NCBI GenBank assembly: GCA_947044405.1
Contig: CAMRHE010000012.1
Location: forward strand, 10,474,001 to 10,538,000
DNA from: Leptodactylus fallax
Taxonomy: Eukaryota; Chordata; Amphibia; Anura; Leptodactylidae
Length of the DNA stretch: 64,000 nt
Direction: 5' to 3'
This document shows, piece by piece, positions 41,988 to 52,319 of this stretch (its first letter is position 1; the number at the start of each line of letters is the position of its first letter). A program made the translations under genes and the position numbers. Below the pieces are notes generated by a model. That model was not told the origin of the DNA, did no database searches, and worked only from the letters and a program-made list of their open reading frames with translations.

Positions 41988-41990
41988 CGG
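41985..41990 (+). promoter_or_regulatory. UGA-CGG stop context between gag and pol
   Basis: Gag ends TGA followed by CGG and the same frame continues open into protease. UGA-CGG is an established leaky-stop context in several RNA viruses, and gamma/epsilonretroviruses make Gag-Pol by stop-codon readthrough (usually UAG). Readthrough is inferred. Confidence 0.55.
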
Positions 41991-44900
41991 TCAGGGATCC
42001 CTAAAGATCTGGCTCCAATATGTCACATCATACTGGATTCTTCAGGGAGACCCCACATTAAAGCCAGAATAAAAGACCACGATACCAAGATCATGCTCGA
42101 TACTGGAGCAGAAATTTCTATTACCAATGTCAAACATGATCTACACCCCAACAGCCCTCAGTGTATGGTGATCGGATTTGATCACCAACAAGGGGGGGTG
42201 AGAGCCCACAGGATAGATGAAGTTCTAGTTGAGCTTGACAGGAATAGGACCTTGAAGATCCCAATGTGGTATTACCCTGGTACTGATAACATCATCGGTA
42301 CCGATGTAATGACACAAAATGGATGGATAATCGATTTGGCAAACTGTATTGTTTGGAGGGGTCCAAGACGATCAAAGGTGTATGTCATACAGCACCAATG
42401 TCTGGGACCACCCCTACCAGCAATTGACAATTCTTCCAATGTGCTGGAACACAAATGGCCAGAGGTCTCACACAACATAGACCTTGAACCTATTGTGTTC
42501 GAATATCCAGACTTGTGGGCTCAAAGCAAAAATGATTGTGGAAGAATGGTTGGCGTTCAGGTGGACATACAAGGGCCAGACCCTCCACCTCAGCGTCAAT
42601 ACCGCTTTCCGCCTGAGGCAACACAATCAATTCTAGAGACAGTTCAAGACCTGGAAGTAAGGGGTGTGGTCATAGAGGGTAATTCAAAGTGCAATAATCC
42701 TTTATGGCCTGTGAAAAAGAAGGGTGCAGGTGTTGAAACCACATGGAGGCTTACAATAGACCTTCGCATCCTTAATAAGTACACCCCCATGTCTGCACCT
42801 GTGGTCCCTCAGACTCCCGACATAATGGCAAGGGTAAGCGGCAAAAGTCGTATATTCTCAACCATCGATGTCGCCAATGGATTCTTTTCCATCGAACTGA
42901 CATAGAGCTGCAGGTACAAGTTCGCCTTCACAGTGGGTAACAAGCAGTATATGTTCTATGTACTGCCCCAGGGGTTTCACAGTAGTCCTACATATTTTCA
43001 CCAGGCATTAGCGACTGTATTAAGCGTGTTCTCACGGCCAGAATGTCTGCTGCAATATGTAGACAACCTTCTCCTTCACACAGAAACCATGGAAGACCAT
43101 CTGGTTCTGTTGAAGGAACTGTTAGGACTCCTGGCCCAGGCTGGACTCAAGCTGAGCCCTCATAAGGCAAACTTGGCTAGGACAGAAGTTACCTTCCTTG
43201 GTGTCCAGATTTCATATGGAGCCAAGGGCATCCTGGCTGCCCGTGTGGAAGCCATGGTGAAGATACCCAGGCCAGACTCTCTACAGAACTTACGCAAGTT
43301 CCTAGGAGTAGCCAACTTCATGAGGGGAGTTCATAGAGGATTTTGCCATCAAAGCGAAACCACTCTATGAACTTCTTAGAGGGGAACAGCCTTCTCTGAA
43401 GGACTGGTCAGAGACACAGGAAGAGGCCTTTTCAACTCTGAAAAGAGATCTCTCATCCGCCCCAGTCCTAGCCACCCCTCACCCAGAAGGAAAACTGGCC
43501 ATACAAGCCCATGCTGGCGCAGAGTCTATTTCTACGGTCCTTCTTCAAAAGATAGGATCTGAGTATAGACCTCTAGGGTACTTCTCCAGGCTCCTTTCAC
43601 CAGTTGAAAGGGGTTTTGATGAATGTGCTAAACAACTGACAGCCATACACTATGCGGTTAAAGCTACCGAGCATATTGTGGGTTTCAGGCCCCTCACTGT
43701 ACAGACTCCACATTCCCCGCTGGCACTCTTGCTTCGAGATACACTCCCTGGAGTCTCACAACAGAGATTTGGGAAGTGGATCATGGAGCTGAGTGGGCGA
43801 AATCTGACAGTGGACCACAAAGCAAAATATGTTCTCTCCCAGTTGTTAAATATGACAGGGATAGAACATGATTGTGGTCAACTAACGCAGGTCACTGATC
43901 CCCAGCTATTCAGGATGACCACTAATCCCGATGACAGAGTCATCTTTGTTGATGGCTCTCGATTCTGCTTGAACGGCACCTACATGACAGGATTTGCAGT
44001 GCTGGATGAGACCATGGGTACTCAGAAGCTGGTAAGGTTGCCTGGTCACATGTCAGCACAACGGGCTGAACTGGAGGCCGTCAGAGAAGCCCTTCTCATT
44101 CAGCCTCCAGGGAATCGTACTATATATAGCGACAGCTCATATGTAGTCCGATCTCTCACTTTGCATCTGGACACTTGGAAACGACGAGGGTTTGTGAACA
44201 GCCAAAATAAACCTTTAGCTCATGCCTCAGTCCTGAAAGAGTTGTGGGAGTGGGGCATTGCACATCCTGGGAATGCTTCAATCATAAAAATTCCAGCACA
44301 CCAGAAGGGTGCTAACCCTCTGATCCGGGGTAACAACAAAGCAGATGAGTCTGCCAAATTGGCTGCAGTGTCTGGAGTCCTCCAGGAATCAGACACTGAA
44401 GCCATACCCGTACACCAGATTAAAATCAGAAACAAACAACTCAAAGATGGTCCACTGTCATTTGAAGAGGAACAGTCAAAGGATCCTTTGCTGGCAGCAC
44501 ACCTTACCAGCCCACAAGATCCCTGGACAGTCCAACAGGGCATCTTGTGTTATGACACTGGAACCAAACCACTCCCTCTACCGGTGGTCCCACAGCATCT
44601 GCAAGCAGAACTAACAAGACTCAATCATCAGTTGTTGGGTCATCTGAGTCGGGACAAACTTTTGACCCTACTCAAGGGCAAATTATACTGGCCAGGTATG
44701 TCCAAGACGGTAGAGGAAGTTACACAACAATGCCTGGTGTGTGCTCAGGTAAACCCAAGGGCATCTGCCCTGAAGCCAGTGTTGCAGCGGGTTCCTCCAG
44801 CGGAGGGACCATGGTCTACTTTACAAATTGATTACATAGGACCGTTACCGGCAGGCAGCCGTAACTGTCGCTATGCATTGGTGGTGGTGGATGTCTTCTC

Positions 44901-45657
44901 AAAATGGGTAGAAGCCATCCCTACAGTAAATGACTCCGCTACTACTACTGCTCGGGTTCTGTGGGAGCACATTCTATCACGGTGGGGAATCCCCCGAGTG
45001 ATTGAATCAGATCGGGGAACCCATTTTACAGGCAAGGTTATGAAGGCACTTTGTGGACTCCTGGACATAAAGCAAAGATTTCATGTACCTTATCATCCAC
45101 AGTCAGCAGGCATTGTGGAGCGGATGAACCGAACTATCAAAACTCGGCTCTCCAAAGCACTGTTGGAAAGGGGTTCCACTTGGGTGACTTCCCTTCCAGC
45201 AGTACTGATGGGTATCCGGGCCACAGAGGCAACAACAACCGGCATAACACCATTTGAACTTATGACCGGGCGCAAGATGTCTATCTGTTGGCCAAGTGAA
45301 CCCCAAATTTCTACACCCATGAAAGATGCTATTGCTAGAGATGTGTTTCTCCAACAGGTTCAGCAGAACCTGAAGGAATTGCTACCGCATGCAGCAATAA
45401 AGATGAATAAACCGTACCTACAGGGGGAAACTCCCATGCCCTCTGTAGGGGAAATGGTCATGGTCAAAGTATTCCGCAAGGCCGGGCCCTGGGATGCAAA
45501 CTGGGAAGGACCCTACCAGGTCCTGGAAGTAATGGGTAGCACTATGCTGAAAGTACAAAGGCCAATCTCAACAAAAAAACGCTCACATAGACGAAAGGCA
45601 GGGTTTTGGATCCACATTGACCAAGCAAAGGCTACCCGTGCCTCCCCAACTCAATAA
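41988..45657 (+). pseudogene. pol: Retroviral pol: protease, RT, RNase H, integrase (two lesions)
   Basis: Protease has LDTGAEISITN (Asp catalytic). RT has WRLTIDLRILNKY, STIDVANGFFSI and FYVLPQGFHSSPTYF, but the active-site box reads QYVDNLLL, with Asn in place of the second Asp. An in-frame TAG lies at 42903-42905 and a frameshift near 43320. RNase H has VIFVDGSRF, AQRAELEAVREAL, YSDSSYVV and NNKADESAK. Integrase has the HHCC finger (HQLLGHLSRDK ... CLVCAQ) and the catalytic set LQIDYIGPLP, ESDRGTHFTG and GIVERMNRT. From about 43324 to 45657 the frame is intact. The two breaks plus the active-site change mean this copy cannot make functional RT. Confidence 0.92.
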
Positions 45658-45702
45658 GGTCCTGAGTATAGAGTTGGGTGAAGGGGGGGTAGTAGGTCAA
45701 AG

Positions 45703-48351
45703 GTGTATCAAAACATTTCATATTATCATGTTATTATTTACCAGATCACAGAACCAACAGCTATCAAATCAGTAAGATGGGTGCCTAGAAATCCCCACTT
45801 ACATCCTTATAGGCCAGTGATAGTAAACACAACAAAGGTGCTGTGCACCAAAGCAGGAGTCCTGAGTCCTGAAGATGTTACTGGGGCAGAATACAGTGGA
45901 TGGTACATTCTAAAAGCCACTTTTCTGAAACATACCAGTCAGGATAGCTTAAGAGTTAGGACATACTTTGATAGACCCATACCAGTAAAGGGCACCCTGA
46001 AGGTGTACTGTATGCTAAGGGATTCTCATATGGTAATAACTAGGGAATCCAAATATGCTGAAGGACATGTGTCCACGGACTATTTAGGGACCAGCATATT
46101 GATTTTAAAGTTAAACTGCAGTAAATCTGGACAAGTATTATGGAACAATCAGAGCGGCCCAGTAAAACTTGAAGGCCTATACAGAGCCACAGTTTTGAAG
46201 GTACGAGCTGATGCGAAGGATCAGAGGTATACTCAGCTGGAGGGATCTCCATCCATTCGATCTTTTATGATTACCATTATGAGGGATGCTTGTGTACCAG
46301 ATGTGACAGGACATTATTTCATCACCTATGCACACTGGGAACCAGACACTCAGATGGTAATGTCAGACTCTAACCCATGGAGATGGGATATAGTCTGTAA
46401 CGGAGTGGATTCTCCAATAATTGATGTATGGATGGATGGGACCCCTATGACTGAGGAATACCGGAATAGATATGTATCTTCTGATTGGAAGGATCCCAGA
46501 GGCAGAGATATTAACTTTGCTATCAATATTGATGGTTCATTTAAATGGCCATTTTGTGAGGCAGTCGATGAGGGGTGTTGGACATTTACACAGTGGGTTT
46601 ATCTTTCCACAACTAAACCCATCCGGAATCTCGTATTAGAGACTGGAGAAGGTGACCAATGGTATCCATTTAAAGGAAGAGATAAAGTATGTGTGACTGT
46701 GGTAAGGGTCCCTTATGAAACTGAAGTTCTTCAGCCAGTAAAACCCCACAGGGATTCCTGTAATGCCCCAACCTATCAAATGGCTGATCCCATAGCTCCA
46801 CAGTTAGCATCTCCCTGGAAAATCATCACCAAAACCAAATTCGTCCTATATACCTGGAGGATTTCGGTTGATGATTTTAGAGTAGACCACTGGGACCATA
46901 GATGTGAGGAGTTTGTGAGGAATCAGATCGATATGATAAAAGGATGGGTAGAGGTGGGACAAGAAGTAAGGAAGGATGCTACCAGATACAGGAAGTACAG
47001 TGGGAGAAGGGATTTGATTGCCATGGGTTTAGGAGGAGGTGCAATGGGAATAGGGGCACTGAACACTATGGACCTGGAAGTCCTGAGAAACAAACTCGGG
47101 AATCTGGCGAAACATACTGGGGAAGGCCTCAAGACCCAGGTTGATGTAAATCATGTTTTGGAGGATTTACAATACTCACATATAGATGTCACTAGCTCCC
47201 TATCTTCTGCTTTACGAGAGAAGTTTAGACTATTAGTCGTGGGTCTCCTGGAAGAACAGGATAGAGCTCAGCTTGCTCTGGCATGTACTCAGGTTCAGGG
47301 TGAACTTTCCAGCAACCTTAAACATATTGTGTCCTCACTGTATAATGGACACTACCCTTTTAACCTCCAGCAAAGGGTGAGTCCTTTTATCACTCCTTTT
47401 GCTGCCAACCATACTAACTGGTGGGTCATTCAGTGGCATGGGTGCCATAATCTCACTTGCACTGCTTCATCCCTGGCACCTGTCTCTGGCAACGTGAGAC
47501 GTGGGTATGGTGCTATCAACCTAGGTATAATGATGAATAACAGAACAGTGTTACATCCACAGCTCTCCTCAGATATCCTGACCTATGAGACCGGCCATCC
47601 TTATCTGTATGATACAGATGGATGTTGGAGGAAAGAGGATGCTATCCTCTGCCAAGGGGATCATGATCGGGTGCTCAGACACCAGTGTTGGGATAATGAG
47701 GGGTTCTGTGAGATGAAAAGCAGCTCAATACCTCCATCTAGTTTGAAGTACTTGGGTCAAGGGTATTGGTGTTGGTACCAGTCCGTTAATGTATCATATA
47801 CCATTTATACAACTAACTGCACCGAAAGAGGTGAACTCCTCCCAGGAGCATATTGTACCCTTTATCCCGTTCTAGGTGTCGATGTAGCAGAGCAGAAGGG
47901 GAGAACACCGATTACCCCAGAGAAGAGGTTGGATATCCGTCCAGATACTCCTGTAAGGCTCCAGAGGATCCCTCTTGGTTTTGGCAGAAAACTGAGACAC
48001 CTGCTACTAGACTTCACTAAGGAGGAAAGTGTCATAGAGAAGCTCAAAGACTCTGAAAAGCAGGCCACCATCTTATTGAAACATGACCAGTCAAAGATAA
48101 CAGAGATGGTTCATGCCCTGGAGAAGGACTCAGCCGTATCTTGGTGGGAGAGTCTGTTCGGATATAGCCCCAAAGCAACATCATTCTTCAATCTGCTTGT
48201 ACACCCAGTCATAGTCCTCCTTGTCCTAGTGGCCATTATGTATATAGGAATGATCTTCATCTATAGGAAGATAAAAGGCCTGGCCCGTCAGCTTCAAAAG
48301 GGCCAGGCCGTACATCACGAACTTTCCCGAAGGCAGGGACTAAGGACTTGA
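45703..48351 (+). CDS. env: Retroviral env (open frame, no early ATG)
   Basis: The frame is open from 45682 to the stop at 48349-48351 (882 residues counted from a GTG at 45703). The first in-frame ATG is about residue 104, so translation probably needs a spliced leader. I see no hydrophobic signal peptide near the N-terminus. A basic GRR cleavage-like site near residue 440 is followed by a Gly-rich fusion-peptide-like stretch (GLGGGAMGIGA) and a coiled-coil region. The ectodomain after that is long (about 370 residues, many Cys and N-glycosylation sites). A single membrane anchor (HPVIVLLVLVAIMYIGMIFI) and a short basic tail end the protein. Env mediates receptor binding and membrane fusion. 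No internal stop or frameshift was seen. Confidence 0.85.
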   Translation: MYQNISYYHVIIYQITEPTAIKSVRWVPRNPHLHPYRPVIVNTTKVLCTKAGVLSPEDVTGAEYSGWYILKATFLKHTSQDSLRVRTYFDRPIPVKGTLKVYCMLRDSHMVITRESKYAEGHVSTDYLGTSILILKLNCSKSGQVLWNNQSGPVKLEGLYRATVLKVRADAKDQRYTQLEGSPSIRSFMITIMRDACVPDVTGHYFITYAHWEPDTQMVMSDSNPWRWDIVCNGVDSPIIDVWMDGTPMTEEYRNRYVSSDWKDPRGRDINFAINIDGSFKWPFCEAVDEGCWTFTQWVYLSTTKPIRNLVLETGEGDQWYPFKGRDKVCVTVVRVPYETEVLQPVKPHRDSCNAPTYQMADPIAPQLASPWKIITKTKFVLYTWRISVDDFRVDHWDHRCEEFVRNQIDMIKGWVEVGQEVRKDATRYRKYSGRRDLIAMGLGGGAMGIGALNTMDLEVLRNKLGNLAKHTGEGLKTQVDVNHVLEDLQYSHIDVTSSLSSALREKFRLLVVGLLEEQDRAQLALACTQVQGELSSNLKHIVSSLYNGHYPFNLQQRVSPFITPFAANHTNWWVIQWHGCHNLTCTASSLAPVSGNVRRGYGAINLGIMMNNRTVLHPQLSSDILTYETGHPYLYDTDGCWRKEDAILCQGDHDRVLRHQCWDNEGFCEMKSSSIPPSSLKYLGQGYWCWYQSVNVSYTIYTTNCTERGELLPGAYCTLYPVLGVDVAEQKGRTPITPEKRLDIRPDTPVRLQRIPLGFGRKLRHLLLDFTKEESVIEKLKDSEKQATILLKHDQSKITEMVHALEKDSAVSWWESLFGYSPKATSFFNLLVHPVIVLLVLVAIMYIGMIFIYRKIKGLARQLQKGQAVHHELSRRQGLRT
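45731..45744 (+). promoter_or_regulatory. Candidate env splice acceptor
   Basis: TTATTATTTACCAG ends at a codon boundary of the env frame (next codon at 45745), in phase with a donor after the fifth gag codon. It is the best acceptor-like site between pol and env. Confidence 0.4.
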
Positions 48352-49507
48352 TACCAATACAGTCCCAGCCTTAACTTGTAAATAATGTTTTCAATGTAAT
48401 TTTCTATATTCTTGTACATTTTTGCATTTTTGTGTGTGCACATAGACACTTCAGGTGTAAGTGCCTGTTATGGTCTGTACAACAACATACGCCTCCCACA
48501 CTGAACACTGAGTGTGTTTGTGTATAGACATACTTGCATTTGCATCTTTTAGTGTAATTCCTATCTACACCTGGGTCTGAAGATTCATGTGTTTATGGAT
48601 GAGTAGGAAACACGTGCTCTTGTGGCAGGAGTCTCTATGTGCACCAATACCAGCACATCCTTTTATTTTTATCGCCTTGATCTATAGGGGGGTGGGAATT
48701 TGTGTGTTTGGTGGATGAGTGGGATATATATATATATGTTACATTAATTTCAGGTTTTATATTCTTGATCTATAGGGGGGTGGGAATTTGTGTGTTTGGT
48801 GGATGAGTGGGATATATATATAAGTTACATTAATTTCTGTTAGGTAAAGGAGTGTAAGGATCCTTAGGGACAGGTAAGGTACCCCTACACTGTAAGGTAA
48901 TTGCCACCTCGGCCATATAAAATGGTATGGTTCATAATAGATGTATTGAAGGTCAGGTACAGGGGACATGGGAAGCATCATTTCAGATGCAGGTTCACAG
49001 ACCTGCCTTGATAAAAGTCCAGGTTTTTCTGTTCATGGAGGCCGGTGACAACTTCACTGGTGACCTGTGCTTAAGTACAGGTAGCGGTCCTGTAGGACAG
49101 TTGGTGTCATGTGGCAAGGTGGTCTAACCCTGCGTGAGCTTCAGTCCGGACCAAAGGTGGTGCTGCATGTACCGTGACAATGGACTGTGGTTTAAAGGTC
49201 TTACCTGACTAACTGTGGGATGGATAAAAATGTTCCCGTCCAGGTCAGTGTGACATATTGGGGTGGACCGTAGAAAGTATCACTGACACCGCAAATCAGG
49301 ACGCGCAAAAGACGTTTTCTGTGAGCAGAGGATATTGGGTGACAGTCATAGGTGGGAAAGTGTCCCTGGAAATGATCGATGTCTTGGTACCTAAATCCAA
49401 ATTATACTTCACTCCATCCTGAACCATTACCAGGAATGAATAGGGCTGAGGGGGGCAATAACGACCAAACAAACACTTCCTCAAATTACATTGTCGTGTT
49501 CCCGACA
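48352..49507 (+). other. Provirus 3' region without a recognised ORF
   Basis: About 1.16 kb between env and the 3' LTR. It holds a tandem duplication at 48677-48838 and AT dinucleotide runs. Short frames (for example 48927-49127) have no recognisable motif. An accessory gene cannot be excluded. Confidence 0.5.
48677..48838 (+). repeat. Tandem duplication (about 87 bp twice) with purine tracts
   Basis: Two copies of CTTGATCTATAGGGGGGTGG plus GGATGAGTGGGATATATATA follow each other, each with an ATAGGGGGG polypurine-like core. Confidence 0.85.
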
Positions 49508-49517
49508 ACAGGGGGAT
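49508..49517 (+). promoter_or_regulatory. Provirus polypurine tract
   Basis: CAGGGGGAT directly precedes the TG of the 3' LTR, the position of plus-strand priming. The tract is short. Confidence 0.6.
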
Positions 49518-50077
49518 TGTAAAGGGAAGTGCTTACCACAAACATTAATATATATATATTTATCTATTATCTCAATCATTCCATTCAGAACTTCTGAACA
49601 TAAGTGTCTGCATGCTACAAAACCTGTTTTCTAACAGACATCAAGCATGGGCCAGGAAGGCTTTTGTTTAACATAATGAGATGGAATATGCTAATGAGAC
49701 CTTCATGGTGATGTTAATCAGCTTCCTTTGTTCAAAGAGAGTTACCCGGAGCAGATGGGGGAGGTAGGTCATTACCCCTGGGCCAAGGATCGATTTTAAG
49801 TGTTAGAGCGCCATCCCAAGACTCATAAGAAGTATTGCATCTAAACTTATATTACAATACCAAGAGCCTGATTGCAGTGACAACATCTAGGTGGGCGGAG
49901 TTGTGGGCCATATATATGATGGGCCAAAAGCTCTCCCTCTCTCTCTCTTCACCACCAGCCCTTGGGAGATGGATTGACCAGCTTCACCTAGACAAGCTCC
50001 ATATACCACCAGAGCATAATAAGGCTTAAGTATAACTTTCTCTCTCTATCCATCTATCCACCCATCATCCATCTATC

Positions 50078-50119
<42 letters not shown>

Positions 50120-50557
50120 CATTTATCTATCAGTCACCCTCTATTAATCTGTATTACTACTGCTGTGTTCCTTACAGAAAGGGTCAGTTAGTAACTTGTC
50201 AGGGGTTGTGTGTGTGTGTATGTAGCGATATCTGTAGGTTTTATACTCACCTGGGTAATTGGGTTCTGTACTTATTGTATTGCACTGTGTTAATACTGTT
50301 TTGTATTATTCTATAACCTAGTTCCATCATATTACAAGTGCATTAATAATAAACGTATTTTATGATTAATATTGTGGGGTAAATTATCGTACATGCAAAC
50401 CAGTCAAGGAAACAGATAAGTAGATATACCTAAGGAGGAAGGAGAGATCTGGGATCAGGGAAGAATAGTAATTAGTAATAAGACCCAGATCTCTCTAACA
50501 TAATGGTGAAGCAAGTCAGGAGTGATGAATATTAATTATTAATATTCATCTCTAACA
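49518..50557 (+). repeat. 3' LTR
   Basis: 1,040 bp. Outside microsatellites I counted about three substitutions and one 1-base indel relative to the 5' LTR. AATAAA at 50348-50353. Confidence 0.92.
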
Positions 50558-50562
50558 ATTAC
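50558..50562. repeat. Provirus target-site duplication, right
   Basis: ATTAC, identical to 38571-38575. Confidence 0.85.
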
Positions 50563-50744
50563 TATATGTGTTCTTATGGTATAGTCACCTTAAACTTCCA
50601 TACAAGTTACATTACACCAGTTATATATGAAACTTTCTCCGTATGTTAAAAGGATTTTTCCGGGATCTAATTGAGTTTTCATGCTGATGACCTAACCACT
50701 GACTAGGTACTGTAGCTCCCATGGGAAGTGGTGTCATCGGGTAT

Positions 50745-50925
50745 GAATGATGATTGATCTCATAGATTGTAAGCCCTTGCGGGCAGGGCCCTCTGTCCCA
50801 CTGTGCCAGTTTGGTCACTATTGGTATTATCTGTTTTGTATATCTGGTGTACCGTATGTATGTAAACCCTCAAATGTAAAGCACCATGGAATTAATGGTG
50901 CTATATAAATAAACAATAATAATAG
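50745..50925 (+). repeat. Interspersed repeat with TAAGC...GCTATATAAATAA tail
   Basis: The sequence from ATTGTAAGCCCTTGCGGGCA to TGGTGCTATATAAATAAACA matches the general form of a very common vertebrate interspersed repeat with an ATT-type tail. Family name not assigned. Confidence 0.55.
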
Positions 50926-51535
50926 CGTTATCTATTTATTTTGCTACCTTATGTGTAACCACATATTCTACTGCATTTTACATATAATTGGGCAAATTAA
51001 CGTCAGTCTTCATATCCCCGGAGTTGGTGGAGGGTGCGGCTCATTTATGATGAGGCAAACTCCTCCTCATAAATGACACTGTGAGCACAATCCGCTCTAA
51101 GTATCACCGTATTGAAGTCCAAATTCATAAAGTTGGTGTATAAGCTAGCTTAGAGAAGCACGCACACACAGCTATTGTGTATATAGTGGGCTCTGCTTTA
51201 ATGGAGGGAAAAAGGTGGTCTTGTGTAGACACAGAACAGGTTGGACTAGTACAACTAGCATAACATGATTGGTGGCAAAGTTGTAAAATAGTTCTGGCAG
51301 TTGGACAACAAACAAAAGAGGAGCCGCACCCCATTAAGGCATCTGAGGGGGGTGGATGAGCTTTCTAAACAAAAGTATGAATGTAAAATGGCTACAGGCA
51401 TGGCCCCACATGGCCCTGGAATACAAAATGGAGGATACACATTCTCATCCTCCACAACGCGCAACCCCCACCCCCCCCTGCCGGACACTGCATCTGAAAA
51501 GGAAATGTACTGTACACCAGTTCATAGTATAGTAT

Positions 51536-51657
51536 AGAGAATAAAATCAGGTTCCAGCATCCAGAAATTTAAATAAAATATAACTTTTAATTCACAAAAA
51601 AAAAAATTAAAAAAAAGGCTTGGTTACGGATCCTCTTCACATGTAACTATTGTTACC

Positions 51658-51688
<31 letters not shown>

Positions 51689-51756
51689 GAATTAAAAGTT
51701 ATATTTTATTTAAATTTCTGGATGCTGGAACCTGCTTTTATTCTCTATATTCCTAA
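51536..51756. repeat. Hairpin-forming inverted repeat
   Basis: 51536-51596 (AGAGAATAAAATCAGGTTCC to TTCACA) is the near complement of 51686-51756; an A-rich tract and a poly-T run of about 28 lie inside and can also pair. It may be two opposed 3' ends of a retroelement. Confidence 0.75.
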
Positions 51757-51965
51757 CATTCTGCTTCAACGAAGTCCGGAGAGTGTTCTCTGCAACCCAT
51801 GATACATTTTCTATGGAACTAATTGACATATGAATATGGTGAGCCGAAGATTTAATTTTCTTTTATTCATAGTATAGTATACCTTACGTTGGATCATGAT
51901 CCCAGTAATACAATGTAAAAAATGTGACAGCACTCCGTTTTTTTCTGCCCAAAAAGTGTTTATTC

Positions 51966-52003
51966 ACAACGTTAACGTTTTGGGAACTTGTCCCTTCATC
52001 AGG
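51966..52003 (-). ncRNA. Hammerhead-ribozyme-like motif
   Basis: Minus strand: CTGATGA, stem GGGACAAGTTCCC, AAAA, CGTTAACG, TT. All core blocks are canonical except GAAA, which reads AAAA. Stem III is the minimal CG-UUAA-CG hairpin seen in PLE hammerheads, giving a GUU cleavage triplet. Confidence 0.6.
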
Positions 52004-52104
52004 CTCAGGTCATACATGCATACAATTCTCACCACCCAGCATTGGTTCTTTCCATACCACCATATGGCATCACCTGACTGGCCTACCCATATCTGGACCA
52101 ATGC

Positions 52105-52142
52105 CCGATGAACGGACAAGTTCCAGAAACATTAACGTTGTG
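52105..52142 (+). ncRNA. Hammerhead-ribozyme-like motif
   Basis: Plus strand: CCGATGA, stem CGGACAAGTTCCA, GAAA, CATTAACG, TT. GAAA is intact, but the first core block has C for U and stems II and III carry mismatches. Confidence 0.55.
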
Positions 52143-52319
52143 AATAAACACTTTTTGCAGACAAAAAAATGGAGTACCGTAACATTTTTTTACATGGTTT
52201 CCACTTGGGAGTTGGTCAGTTCCCTAGTGATTGTGCACCCAAATTTATTTGGAGTCTTTCAGAGTCGAGTGCCACCCTGTACCCCATTTCCCAGTAATAC
52301 AATAGCCATTAGAATCAGG

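Larger units (their letters stand above)
38576..50557 (+). mobile_element. Endogenous retrovirus (LTR-gag-pol-env-LTR)
   Basis: The 11,982-bp insertion is bounded by two TG...CA LTRs and a perfect 5-bp target duplication. Internal order is leader, gag with one zinc knuckle, protease, RT, RNase H, integrase and a separate env frame. Gag and pol share a reading frame and are divided by one TGA, as in gamma- and epsilonretroviruses. The Env has a long transmembrane-subunit ectodomain, a feature of epsilon- and spumaviruses; an unusual sister lineage such as lokiretroviruses is also possible. Pol has one in-frame stop and one frameshift, while gag and env are open. Very few LTR differences indicate a young insertion. 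Confidence 0.93.
51912..52200. mobile_element. Two opposed PLE 3' ends
   Basis: 51912-52003 (minus) and 52105-52200 (plus) are inverted copies of the same 3' end, each with a hammerhead-like motif followed by TGTGAATAAACACTTTTTG. About 100 bp separate them. The arrangement repeats, in miniature, the opposed layout of the large palindrome. Confidence 0.65.

Noticed and set aside
48927..49127. Accessory ORF between env and the 3' LTR
   Set aside because: 66 residues, no motif, no sign of a start context, and overlapping frames are equally long.
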